Origin: Deltaproteobacteria bacterium
GTDB taxonomy: Bacteria; Desulfobacterota; Syntrophia; Syntrophales; UBA5619
DNA: 55,787 nt
Assembly: GCA_021817825.1 (NCBI GenBank)
Contig: JAKAFS010000015.1
Span: 1 to 55,787, forward strand
Direction: 5' to 3'
The position numbers were made by a program, and so were the translations under genes. The notes below the pieces were generated by a model that was not told where the DNA came from, made no database searches, and saw only the letters and a list, made by a program, of their open reading frames with translations. Shown here one piece after another: positions 42,435 through 50,734 of this stretch; position 1 is the first letter of the stretch, and every line of letters starts with the position of its first letter.

Positions 42435-43238
42435 TCACACCGCTTTTCCCCAGTTTTTCACCGCCCGGGTAATGGCCGCTTCCAGGATTTCCTTCATGGC
42501 GTTCATGGCGTCGATCAGGGCGGCCCGGTCGTCGGCGGAAAAGGCGGGGAAGTCGATCTCGTCGATCTTGCTTGCCGCAAGGGCGATGTTCGCCGTGAGG
42601 GCCTCCGTCTTGGTGCGCTTCCTCGCCGCAGGAACAGCGGCAGCGGCGGCCTCCTTGGCTGCGGCCTTCTGCTGTTTTTCCTTATACTGGTTGAATTGGG
42701 TCACCATGCCCCGCTCCTGCTTCTTCCGGGCGATCTCGACAAGGACCCTCTTCGGAACCAAGGGGTTTTGGCGGCATTCGTCCCGGATCTCTTTGGGGAG
42801 CCGGTTGAGCGAAAGGGTCTCGGAGATGGTGGGAACGGATTTACCGATGATCTGGGCCAGTTGATCCTGCTGATAGGCATGGGCATCCATGAGGCGCTTC
42901 AAGGCCTCGGCCTCCTCGATGGGAGTGAGGTCCGCGCGGAGCAGGTTCTCCACCAGGGCCATCTCGGCGCAGTTGTCGCCGTTGACGAAGACGGCGGGAA
43001 TGGCGGGCAGGCCCGCTTTCCTTGCCGCGGCGCAGCGCCGCTCGCCGGCCACGGTGTAGACGAGCCCGGTAGCCCCGTCCTGGCGGCAGACGATGGGCTG
43101 GATGACCCCCATCTGGCCGACCGAGGCGGTCAGTTCCTCCAGGGCCGCGGGATCCATGTATTTGCGGGGCTGGTTCGGGTCCGACTGCACTTCGGCCAGG
43201 GGCACCTGATAGAGTTGTCCGGGTTGATAGGCTGTCAT
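42435..43238 (-). CDS. Orphan ParB/Spo0J-family protein
   Basis: A 267-residue ParB-like protein. The N-terminal ParB/Srx domain (about 10-100) has SDPNQPRKYM and the GERRCAAARKAG CTP-binding box. A helix-turn-helix (about 115-150: QDQLAQIIGKSVPTISETLS) and an Ala/Lys-rich linker (QQKAAAKEAAAAA) lead to a short C-terminal helix. There is no parA beside it and no visible parS site, so it is probably an island or plasmid-derived regulator rather than the chromosomal ParB. GGAGG stands seven bases before the ATG. Confidence 0.87.
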   Translation of the reverse strand: MTAYQPGQLYQVPLAEVQSDPNQPRKYMDPAALEELTASVGQMGVIQPIVCRQDGATGLVYTVAGERRCAAARKAGLPAIPAVFVNGDNCAEMALVENLLRADLTPIEEAEALKRLMDAHAYQQDQLAQIIGKSVPTISETLSLNRLPKEIRDECRQNPLVPKRVLVEIARKKQERGMVTQFNQYKEKQQKAAAKEAAAAAVPAARKRTKTEALTANIALAASKIDEIDFPAFSADDRAALIDAMNAMKEILEAAITRAVKNWGKAV

Positions 43239-43438
43239 GGGTTGATCCTCCTTTTCTCGTCAAAAATGGGTTTGTCGAGAACAGGGACCGTCGGTGGGCA
43301 AGGGATGCGTCCACGGCAATGCAGGTGTCACATAAGCGACGACGGCCCCGAGCCTAAGCCGGGGGACGAACGGCAAAACAGGGAACGGCGGAACGATGGA
43401 TCGGAGAAGCAGCGGAAAAGCTAAAAGCGTAGGTGGCA

Positions 43439-43480
43439 GTGATGGCTGAAGATACACGCAAGGCCGGGAAAGATCAAGAA
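43439..43480 (+). repeat. Island element, copy R3
   Basis: Copy 3, just past the stop of the ankyrin gene. It reads GTGATGGCTGAAGATACACG on the plus strand, giving the peptide start MAEDTRKAGKDQ. The neighbouring genes share nothing with those at R1 and R2, so this copy shows the element is independent of the duplicated DUF4062 gene end. Confidence 0.55.
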
Positions 43481-43488
43481 AAATTTCC

Positions 43489-44844
43489 TCACCGCGCCCC
43501 GGCCTTCCGGAGCAATTCGACGATTTTTGTGAAGGGGACGCGGTTGGCGAGCTGAAGGGCGGTCAGATTCGGCGTGGGGGCGTCGTTCACGCGGATCCCG
43601 GCCCGGATCAGGAGTTCGAACTTTTTCAGATACCTGTTCGTGACCGCCGTTTCATCCATGGAGATCTTGTATTCACCATGGGCGGCCAGCAGGTTGTGCA
43701 CAAGGATGTTGCGCTTCTCGTCGTTGAGGTGGTTCACGTTGGCGCCCGATTTGATCAGGAAGGCGACCACCTCGGGGTTCGTGACGGTGAAAAGCGGGGT
43801 GGAGCCGCCGTTGTTCGTCTGGTTGACGTTGGCCTTTGCCGCGACGAGTTCCCGGGCCACGGCCGGCACATTGGATTTGAAGAGCGCCGATTCGCCGAAC
43901 TCCCCGGGCTCGTTGACCCGGATGCCGCCGACGCCGAGGAGCGTCTTGAGCCGGGCGGGATTGCCGACCAGGGCGGCGTTGCAGAGCGGCGTGTTTCCGC
44001 TTCCGTCCTTTCCGTTGATGTCGGCCCCGGCCTTGACGAGGGCCTTGACCACCGTCGCGTAATCGTCGTTTCCGTTTTGGCTTTGGCGCTGGCGCGTAAT
44101 GACGTTGAGCGGGTCGTCGCCGATCCGGTCCTTCACGTCCCCGCGGCCGCCGGCCGCCAGCAGGACCAGCATCAAGGGGTATCGGTCCTCCAGCGCCGCG
44201 ATGTGGAGGGGCGTGTGCTTATTTACGTTGGCGGTCTGGTTGATGTCGTACTTGTAGGCCTGGTAGAGCTTCACCGTCTCCGCGAGGTCGGCGCGGGTGA
44301 GCCATTCCTTCTGCTCCAGTTGCTCGCGGGTGACTGCGATGTGCTGGCTCTTTAAGATCTCCAGGGCCTTTTTCTTCTCCGCCTCGCTCGTGATGTGGGC
44401 AAAGGTGGTGCACCAAGCCTCCAGGGGCGAATATTGCTTCTTTTCCGAGCGGACAAAGGGATTCGCGCCGTTTTCCAGGAGCGCCCGCTGCATCGCCGGC
44501 TTCTTCGCGAGATAGAGTGCCGTCAGCCCGTCGACGTTCACGAAGTTGACGTCAGCCTGGTAACGGAGGAGCAGCTTCACCATCTCGAGGTTGCCGCCGT
44601 AGACCGCGGTTTGCAGGATGCTGTTCCCGTTCGCCGCGCAGCCGTTGGGCGAGACGCCCGCCTGGAGGAGGCGCGTCGTGGCGCTAAGGTCGTTCTTCAG
44701 GACCGCCGTGAGCAGCTCCCGCTCCTGAGGCGCAAGCGGCGCGGCGGCCCGGGTTTCCATGCCCGCGCAGGCGGTCAGCAACAGCATCGCCAGGACGCCG
44801 ATCACGGCAAGAACCTTGGTTTTCAGTGAACCGCATCTTCCCAT
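43489..44844 (-). CDS. Ankyrin-repeat lipoprotein
   Basis: A 451-residue exported lipoprotein: signal peptide with lipobox LLLTAC near residue 25, then about eight to ten ankyrin repeats. Clear units are GNSILQTAVYGGNLEMVKLL, NKHTPLHIAALEDRYPLM, GSGNTPLCNAALVGNPARL, NGGSTPLFTVTNPEVVAFL and PTPNLTALQLANRV. Ankyrin arrays bind proteins; a periplasmic or outer-membrane role is likely. It stands alone, with the ParB gene downstream in the same direction. Confidence 0.88.
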   Translation of the reverse strand: MGRCGSLKTKVLAVIGVLAMLLLTACAGMETRAAAPLAPQERELLTAVLKNDLSATTRLLQAGVSPNGCAANGNSILQTAVYGGNLEMVKLLLRYQADVNFVNVDGLTALYLAKKPAMQRALLENGANPFVRSEKKQYSPLEAWCTTFAHITSEAEKKKALEILKSQHIAVTREQLEQKEWLTRADLAETVKLYQAYKYDINQTANVNKHTPLHIAALEDRYPLMLVLLAAGGRGDVKDRIGDDPLNVITRQRQSQNGNDDYATVVKALVKAGADINGKDGSGNTPLCNAALVGNPARLKTLLGVGGIRVNEPGEFGESALFKSNVPAVARELVAAKANVNQTNNGGSTPLFTVTNPEVVAFLIKSGANVNHLNDEKRNILVHNLLAAHGEYKISMDETAVTNRYLKKFELLIRAGIRVNDAPTPNLTALQLANRVPFTKIVELLRKAGAR

Positions 44845-45012
44845 ACTTCCCTCCCCCTACGACGCAATGCCAAGTCATGAACGGGTCGTCAAGGCGTCCC
44901 GCATTGTCGGCCGGATTGCACGGCGAACACGAGAAACCGCCTGGAAGCGCTTTTGGATTGGCCAAGGACTCTCGCTTTGGTCGAGGGACTATAGGGAGAA
45001 GCGCCGTAGGTG

Positions 45013-45142
45013 TCAAGGGAAATGGGGTTCCAGCCCCAGGTAGCCCAGGAGCGCTCCTATGAGCGCCAGCGCATTGGAGACCACGATGGAGAGCCAGTCA
45101 GGGATGCTCCCCCGCAGGATCACCAGGATGAGGACGACGCAC
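45013..45142 (-). pseudogene. Remnant of a membrane protein gene
   Basis: A frame of about 43 codons with no start and an upstream stop reads VVLILVILRGSIPDWLSIVV then SNALALIGALLGYLGLE and ends at a TGA (45013-45015). It is hydrophobic and looks like the tail of a truncated membrane protein. The rest of 44845-45168 holds nothing I can name. Confidence 0.4.
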
Positions 45143-45168
45143 TACAGGGTATCGCCATACCGCTTTTC

Positions 45169-45456
45169 CTATTGGCCGATCAGATCGCGATACCACATAC
45201 AACCCACAAAGCAGGCGAACTGTCGTTGCTGTAGGTCCGAACCACTCGGAGGGTTTTGCCAATGATCTCTGCATTTCGCGTAGCACTTATCGGCAATCTG
45301 CTGTTTTTGCTCATTATCGATGCAGGTCCCGGTGCAAAGCCCGGCCGCAAATGCGGTGGATGGTAAAAGGGGCAACGGCAAGGTCGCAAGAGCCGCGAAA
45401 GGGACCGAAAAGACCACAGAGAAGACGACGATCAATTTCTTTAATTTTGGGTTCAC
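45169..45456 (-). CDS. Small exported protein with three CX3C pairs
   Basis: A 95-residue protein. The GTG start at 45456 follows GGGAGG by five bases, better than the longer frame upstream. A signal peptide (about residues 1-37, ending AFAAG) precedes a mature part with three CX3C pairs: CTGTC, CYAKC and CFVGC. Such spacing on helices is typical of small disulfide hairpins. I do not recognise the family. It lies in the accessory island and its neighbours give no function. Confidence 0.65.
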   Translation of the reverse strand: MNPKLKKLIVVFSVVFSVPFAALATLPLPLLPSTAFAAGLCTGTCIDNEQKQQIADKCYAKCRDHWQNPPSGSDLQQRQFACFVGCMWYRDLIGQ

Positions 45457-45859
45457 AGAAACCTCCCGGGGATATTTTATTTGCAGTAGACACAGCAAAT
45501 ATTGTTCCGACCATAGCAAAACATTCATAAAATGTTAATACATCCTGCCCATGCCATGCTTTCCGGCCGGCCTCCGAGTCTCCAGGTCGGGGACCAGCCT
45601 GCGGGAACGGCAGTCCAGGTCTTGGGGCTGCCGGTCATGCCTGACGTTTATACAATAGGGATGTCGCGGATGCCGGAAGATCCGTGATGCCTATAAAATG
45701 GGCATGCCTGGCTGCGCAGTTGGCAGATGCGGACCGTTTTGTCCGGCCCCCAAGGAGGATGAAAAATCTAACTACCGGGAAAAACACCATATCAATGCAT
45801 GGCATCGAATATGCTTTTGTGGTAAGCAACGATCAACAAGCATAAGGAGGCATGCAGAA
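45457..45859. other. Divergent intergenic region
   Basis: About 400 bases between two divergently read small exported proteins. AACATT-CATAA-AATGTT (45520-45536) is a perfect 6-bp inverted repeat upstream of the leftward gene, and CGGCAG/CTGCCG near 45611-45635 pair around a 15-base loop. TATAAAAT near 45694 could be a -10. No gene is supported. Confidence 0.35.
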
Positions 45860-46240
45860 ATGGTTAGGAGAGTACCGAAAGCATTTTATGGAATCACGCT
45901 CCTGCTGCTCGTGCTCTTGGCGGCCTTTTCGGAGGCCCAGGCAGCGACGGTGCAGATCAGCAACCAGTGCAATGTGGCTGTGCACCTGTGGGGGTATTCA
46001 GAGGGGAGAGAAAACGCAAGCGCGCTCCTCTTTGACCGGAACGTGATCAGCAAGAATTCCGATACCGTCAATACCGCCGCCGGGGTAAAGACCGTCAAGA
46101 TCGAATACCAGCAGTTTTATCAACAAACGCCATTGGGCACGGTGACCAATTGGCGGTATTTTGACGGGACCAAGAACCTGCGGGTCAATCTGACGACCGG
46201 CGATGTCGGGGCCTGTACGATCGCGATCACTGAGTACTAG
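45860..46240 (+). CDS. Small secreted protein of unknown function
   Basis: A 126-residue protein with a Sec signal peptide (about 1-29, ending EAQAAT). The mature part is beta-rich, starting VQISNQCNVAVHLWGY and ending VGACTIAITEY, with two cysteines that could form one disulfide between the ends. AAGGAGG stands nine bases before the ATG at 45860; the frame is open upstream without a ribosome site. The gene precedes an M15 peptidase by 60 bases and may be co-transcribed with it. No family is recognised. Confidence 0.7.
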   Translation: MVRRVPKAFYGITLLLLVLLAAFSEAQAATVQISNQCNVAVHLWGYSEGRENASALLFDRNVISKNSDTVNTAAGVKTVKIEYQQFYQQTPLGTVTNWRYFDGTKNLRVNLTTGDVGACTIAITEY

Positions 46241-46300
46241 CCACTGCCCAGTGCGGGGATAATGCCCCCATCGTGGCAAGGATGTTAGGTATCGGCAACC

Positions 46301-46987
46301 ATGAGGTCACAGAAAAAAAACGTTCTGCTGTTTTTGGCGTTCATCGCCATTGTTTTTTCAGATGTCTGCTTTGCCCAGAACCCGAGCCCGATATGGGCGA
46401 ACAGAGACATCCCTGTCCATATCGCTGAAAAGATGAAAAAAACTTCCTGGAAGGAAGGCTGTCCGGTGCCCATAGAAGGTCTTGCCTACCTACAGTTGTC
46501 CTACTGGGGGTTTGACGGCCGGGTTCACAGCGACGGGGAATTGATCGTGAAGAAAGAACTGGCCGAAGAGGTCCTGGCGATCTTTCAAGAACTTTACAGC
46601 AACAAATTCCCCATCGAAAAAATTAGGCTCATCGATGCATACGCCGGGAAAGACGATCCTTCGATGGAGGACAACAATACGTCGGCATTCAACTGTCGGC
46701 CCATCACCGGCAAAAGCGCCGGTTTTTCCCTGCACAGCTACGGCACCGCGATCGACATCAACCCCCGAATCAATCCCTACGTGAAAATCGTCGCCGGCAA
46801 AACCTTAATCTTACCGGCAAACGGGGAGAAGTTCGCCGACAGAAAGTCGGATCACAAAGGGATGATCCAAGAGGGAGATGCCGATCCCTGCTACCGGGCC
46901 TTCGTAAAAAGAGGCTGGACCTGGGGAGGCACCCAAAGCTGGTTTTCCAAAAGCGGCAACCGGGATTACCAGCACTTTGAAAAGTAA
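46301..46987 (+). CDS. Exported M15-family D-Ala-D-Ala carboxypeptidase-like protein
   Basis: A 228-residue exported zinc peptidase of family M15 (VanY-like, M15C). Signal peptide residues 1-25. The zinc-binding motif is SLHSYGTAIDINPR (His and Asp ligands) and the third ligand is the His in DYQHFEK at the C-terminus. It would trim peptidoglycan stem peptides or act as an endolysin-like enzyme. The ribosome site is weak. A terminator follows immediately. Confidence 0.88.
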   Translation: MRSQKKNVLLFLAFIAIVFSDVCFAQNPSPIWANRDIPVHIAEKMKKTSWKEGCPVPIEGLAYLQLSYWGFDGRVHSDGELIVKKELAEEVLAIFQELYSNKFPIEKIRLIDAYAGKDDPSMEDNNTSAFNCRPITGKSAGFSLHSYGTAIDINPRINPYVKIVAGKTLILPANGEKFADRKSDHKGMIQEGDADPCYRAFVKRGWTWGGTQSWFSKSGNRDYQHFEK

Positions 46988-47014
46988 CCGGCCGGGCAGC
47001 GGCGGGTTATTTTT
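46986..47014 (+). terminator. Rho-independent terminator after the M15 peptidase gene
   Basis: AACCGGCCG (46986-46994) and CGGCGGGTT (47000-47008) form a 9-bp stem with one mismatch and a GGCAG loop, followed by ATTTTT. It lies between convergent genes and overlaps the stop region of the peptidase gene. Confidence 0.7.
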
Positions 47015-47033
47015 CGCAACATCAAAAACCTCC

Positions 47034-49109
47034 CTAATCCTGAATGCGCCCGAGAAACTTGCATTCGCCGACCGGAACGCGCATATCCATGTCCGTCCCG
47101 CTTTCCCGGTGGTCGAGGTATTCGCCGGCCCCGCCGGCGACCCGCCCGAGCGCGAAGGCGAGAAAGGGCAGATCGACGGCCCGCTCGACCGTGATCTTCC
47201 GGTCCACCAGAAGCGGCCAGGCGATGCCCATCAGGATGCAGGTGAGCGCGGCATCGACATTGACGGCATGGACCTTGTTGGTCACCCCCGACTCGGTCAG
47301 GCCCCGGGTCAGCCGGTGGTAGAAATCTAAAAATACGTTGTAGATCTTCCGCTTCTGTAGATAGGCAAAGACGACCCGCTCCCGGGGGTCATAGTTGACC
47401 GGTTCCCTGTTGAAGACCGGATGGCCCAGGCAGGGGACATTGGCGTAATCGAGGCCGGCTTCCTTGGCCACGGACTTCCTTTCCCGGAATTTCTTCACGA
47501 ACTCGCCGACCAGCGCATCCAAGTCCACCCCGTGCTCCTTTTCGTAAGGGTCGGTGAGCCCGCTTTTGCCGAAGACCTCGATGAGCATCTGGGCCGCCTC
47601 CCGCCCGTTGCCGCCATGGACGGTTCCGATGGCGGCCAGGGTCGCGATCATTGCCGTATTCGGCGCATTGCCGGCGCTGGCCGAAAGCTTGGGCCCCTGG
47701 CTGGAAATCGTGCCGGGCCCGTTGGTCAGGGAGGCGATCAGCCCCATCTCGAAGAGCTTGATCTCGAAGACATGCCGGGGCGGCTGGCCGAGCCAATAGA
47801 GCAGTACCGACTCGGCAAAGGAGCCTTTTTTCATGAGGTTCATCACCGAATAGCCGTAGATGCGGGGCGTGATGCCGTCATTGGACGAGGCGTGGGACGC
47901 GTTCCGCATCGATTGGCGCGTGGGAAGACGGCCGATGCCGGACTTGACATATTGCTCGACCAGGGAGCCGTAGGGTTCGGGAATGACTGCCGGATGGAGA
48001 ATCAGGTCGCGCGGCAGCTTCCGCTCAAAGGAACCGAGGTTGATGAACCACGGCTTGAGCGCAATCGGCTCGGTCGGATGGAAGTCGGTCTTGATGCCCA
48101 GCGCTTCGGTCACCGCCATGGCTGCGGGAACGAGGTCATGGAGCGCGTTCACCCGGATGCCCCGCTTTTTTTCAGCCAAAAGCGCGATCGCTTTTTTAGG
48201 CTGGTCCGGGTCGAAAACCGGAGTCTGGAAATAGTCGTCAAACATTTTCATCTTCGCCGACGCGGTGGTGTTCGGTCCTTCGACCACGGCGCCGGCGTGG
48301 CCCAGAGACACGGAGCGGCCCTCGGCGAACTGTCCCGACACATAGACCAGGACCGGTTTCGGCTTCTTCAGGGAGCGGAGATAGGCAACGGCTTCCTCTT
48401 CGTAAACACCGCCCGGCTCGACATAGAGGATGATCAGCTGGGTATGGGGGTCCTTCATGGCCAAAGGCAGCAGCTCCTTGATCGGCGTCAGGATCAGCAG
48501 GTCTTTGCCGGTCGAGATGCCGTAGGAGATTCCCATGCCCGCCGATTTGAGATAGGTCGCAATGGTGTTGACCATATTGCCCGAATTGGACATGATGCAG
48601 ACGCTTCCCTGCTGGAAGGTCTCGTCGGGCGAATCGCCGCCCACGGCGCCGGCGCGCATGCGGTCGTGGGCATTGATGACGCCGAGCGTGTTGCAGCCGA
48701 AGATGTCGATGCCGGCATTGTTGGCCAGGGACTTGAGTTTGGCCGTCACTTCGATGGAGACGTTCTCGGTGATGACGAAAATGGTCTCCACGCACTTTTT
48801 GCCGTGCTCCAGCACCTCCTTGACATCGCCGTACACGGCGTCCGGCGGCGAATAAACGATGATTTTATTCGGTTTTTTAGCATCGGGAAAGGCTTTGATC
48901 ATCTCTTCGAACTGGCCAAAAACCGGGATCGGCCCGGCCCCCGGCACCTCCACGGTCTGACCGGCCTTGCCGAGCGCCCAGCCGGCCACGACGTTGCCGC
49001 AGTACCGCTGCGAAATGACCGAGACCTTCGAGGCTTCCCGGCCGGTAATGTTGGATACGGCGATCCGGTCGCCCTTTTTCAGAATATCGCTCAGGGATTC
49101 GGCTCTCAT
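47034..49109 (-). CDS. aclA: ATP-citrate lyase large (alpha) subunit
   Basis: A 691-residue protein in two parts: a succinyl-CoA-synthetase-alpha-like region (about 1-360) with the phospho-histidine motif SLGHAGAVVEG and SNSGNMVNTIATYL, then a citrate-synthase-like domain (about 420-691) with NAPNTAMIATLAAIGTVHGG and GHPVFNREPVNYDPRE. With the overlapping gene upstream it makes citrate + ATP + CoA into acetyl-CoA, oxaloacetate and ADP. The length fits the C-terminal two thirds of animal ACLY. Its ATG overlaps the stop of the beta gene (ATGA). ACL is a key enzyme of the reductive TCA cycle, but alone does not prove it. Confidence 0.9.
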   Translation of the reverse strand: MRAESLSDILKKGDRIAVSNITGREASKVSVISQRYCGNVVAGWALGKAGQTVEVPGAGPIPVFGQFEEMIKAFPDAKKPNKIIVYSPPDAVYGDVKEVLEHGKKCVETIFVITENVSIEVTAKLKSLANNAGIDIFGCNTLGVINAHDRMRAGAVGGDSPDETFQQGSVCIMSNSGNMVNTIATYLKSAGMGISYGISTGKDLLILTPIKELLPLAMKDPHTQLIILYVEPGGVYEEEAVAYLRSLKKPKPVLVYVSGQFAEGRSVSLGHAGAVVEGPNTTASAKMKMFDDYFQTPVFDPDQPKKAIALLAEKKRGIRVNALHDLVPAAMAVTEALGIKTDFHPTEPIALKPWFINLGSFERKLPRDLILHPAVIPEPYGSLVEQYVKSGIGRLPTRQSMRNASHASSNDGITPRIYGYSVMNLMKKGSFAESVLLYWLGQPPRHVFEIKLFEMGLIASLTNGPGTISSQGPKLSASAGNAPNTAMIATLAAIGTVHGGNGREAAQMLIEVFGKSGLTDPYEKEHGVDLDALVGEFVKKFRERKSVAKEAGLDYANVPCLGHPVFNREPVNYDPRERVVFAYLQKRKIYNVFLDFYHRLTRGLTESGVTNKVHAVNVDAALTCILMGIAWPLLVDRKITVERAVDLPFLAFALGRVAGGAGEYLDHRESGTDMDMRVPVGECKFLGRIQD

Positions 49110-50347
49110 TTATCGGCCCTCCTTGACTTTGTTTCGCTGCTGTCGACGAGCCTCGCCGCATAGGCGGCCACCAGCGTGATCGGGGTATCGGGCCCGAAGA
49201 GGACATAGGGCATGTTCAGGTTTTCCAGCGTCTTTTTCATGACCGCGAAGCCCTGGACCAGACCGGGTCCGCCCCGGCCGATGACGACCGGAATGTGGAT
49301 CGGGCCGTGCTGGCCGACCCATTCCTCCAGGGCGTCGGCAATGGCGGCGAAGGTCACGTCGACCTGGGTATTGTTGGCCTTCCCGCCCAGGATGAGGAGC
49401 AGGGAGGCGCCGGCGAGTTTGTGGCGGAAGCAGATCTCGGCGGTCTTCTTCATCCGCTCGTAGGGTGGATTGCCCCCGAAATCGGAGAGGAAGATGGGAT
49501 CGCCGCCGCATTGGGCCAGGGTCTCGATGATGATCGTGCTGGCGCCGCCGCCGAAGAGGATGGGCAGGATCTTCTTGCCGCCCAAGCTCGACACGTGCGC
49601 CTGTCCCTGGTGGCTCGCCGCCGACCAGAGGCGCATCTCCTCGTCGAAGGCCTCTTCGGCGCTCGGATACTCGGGCAGTTCGAAACCGATGTCCCGGAAT
49701 TTGAAGTTGTTTTCATCGAAGGTGGCCTTAAAGTCGCAGGCGAAGATCTTTTCGTCTTGGGTCACCCGCCAGGGATTGATTTCGCAACTCTGCATGCCCG
49801 TCGAGATGAACATGTCCCACTGCTTGACGAAACAGCGGGCCAGCGCCGAATTCAGGTTTCCCTGTAAGCCGAGTTTCGAAAGGGCCTCCGAGGCCTGGTA
49901 GGCGTTCAGACCGCGAAAGACATCGACCGGGATTGTGACCTTGTTGGCAGCGGGGATGGATTCGACCTCCATGCCGCCCTTGAGCGAAACGGTGAAAGAG
50001 GGGGAAAGGAACTTCGAGTGGTAGGTAATCGCCGAAAACAGTTCCATGTCCGCGGGCACGGCCTGGACCATATAGGCCGTGCGGGGCTGAAGCCCGCCCA
50101 CCTCCGTGGCCGCCACCTTTTTCAGGAGCTGCACGGCCTCCCGGTAATCGCCGACCTTATGCACCGCTCCGGCCTTGCCCCGCTTTCCGGCCAGCACATC
50201 GGGCTTGACGATGCCGCTCTCCCAGACCTGGAGCCTGCACTTGACCTCCGATTGATTCACCGGTTCAACGACAAAATCCGGGGCCGGAATTTTGAACCTT
50301 CCGGCCAGCTGCTGTAGAAACGTCAATTCACCGATCTTGGCACTCAT
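49106..50347 (-). CDS. aclB: ATP-citrate lyase small (beta) subunit
   Basis: A 413-residue ATP-grasp/CoA-ligase beta-type subunit. It matches the N-terminal part of ACLY: GKRGKAGAVHKV near residue 75, CEINPWRVTQDEKIFACDFK (metal/ATP segment), ILFGGGASTIIIETLAQCGG (CoA-ligase loop) and VVIGRGGPGLVQGFAVMKK. It binds ATP and feeds the phosphoryl group to the His of the alpha subunit. AAAGGAGG is in the leader before the ATG. Confidence 0.9.
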   Translation of the reverse strand: MSAKIGELTFLQQLAGRFKIPAPDFVVEPVNQSEVKCRLQVWESGIVKPDVLAGKRGKAGAVHKVGDYREAVQLLKKVAATEVGGLQPRTAYMVQAVPADMELFSAITYHSKFLSPSFTVSLKGGMEVESIPAANKVTIPVDVFRGLNAYQASEALSKLGLQGNLNSALARCFVKQWDMFISTGMQSCEINPWRVTQDEKIFACDFKATFDENNFKFRDIGFELPEYPSAEEAFDEEMRLWSAASHQGQAHVSSLGGKKILPILFGGGASTIIIETLAQCGGDPIFLSDFGGNPPYERMKKTAEICFRHKLAGASLLLILGGKANNTQVDVTFAAIADALEEWVGQHGPIHIPVVIGRGGPGLVQGFAVMKKTLENLNMPYVLFGPDTPITLVAAYAARLVDSSETKSRRADK

Positions 50348-50734
50348 AGCCTAGCCTCCTTTGCGGCACTTAAATAAAGAAACGGTCCCTGGACGCCAAA
50401 ATGGAAAGCAGAGCGAAAAAATGATCGCGGAAAATCAGCAGCGTGAATGAATAGCAAGGCAAAAAATGCAGGATTGGACAATGCAGCGCGAGGATCGAAG
50501 CCGGTAAAATTCATTTTCGCCACTCCCCATTCTCATTGCAAAAACGGACATTGCGCTCGCAACAAGCACCCTCGCGGCAGGATCTTCTGCAAGGAGGGCT
50601 TAGCCCATTCTTCCCGGGCCTCAGAGGACGCTGACAGGGTTTTTGCAACCTTCAGCAGTCGCTATGTAGAATTACCAACGGTAAGATACCGACATTGCAA
50701 AAACAAAGCAAGTCCATTGTACAGAATCGTGACG
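50348..50734. other. Intergenic region upstream of ATP-citrate lyase
   Basis: About 390 bases between the DUF401 gene (stop at 50735) and the aclB start. No gene is supported. TTGCAA occurs three times (near 50536, 50643 and 50695), twice as CATTGCAAAAAC; these could be operator sites. I could not identify a clear -35/-10 pair. Confidence 0.35.

Noticed and set aside
42177..43424. A 415-codon plus-strand frame opposite the ParB gene
   Set aside because: The minus-strand ParB motifs are unambiguous and the plus frame has no protein-like features beyond its open length.
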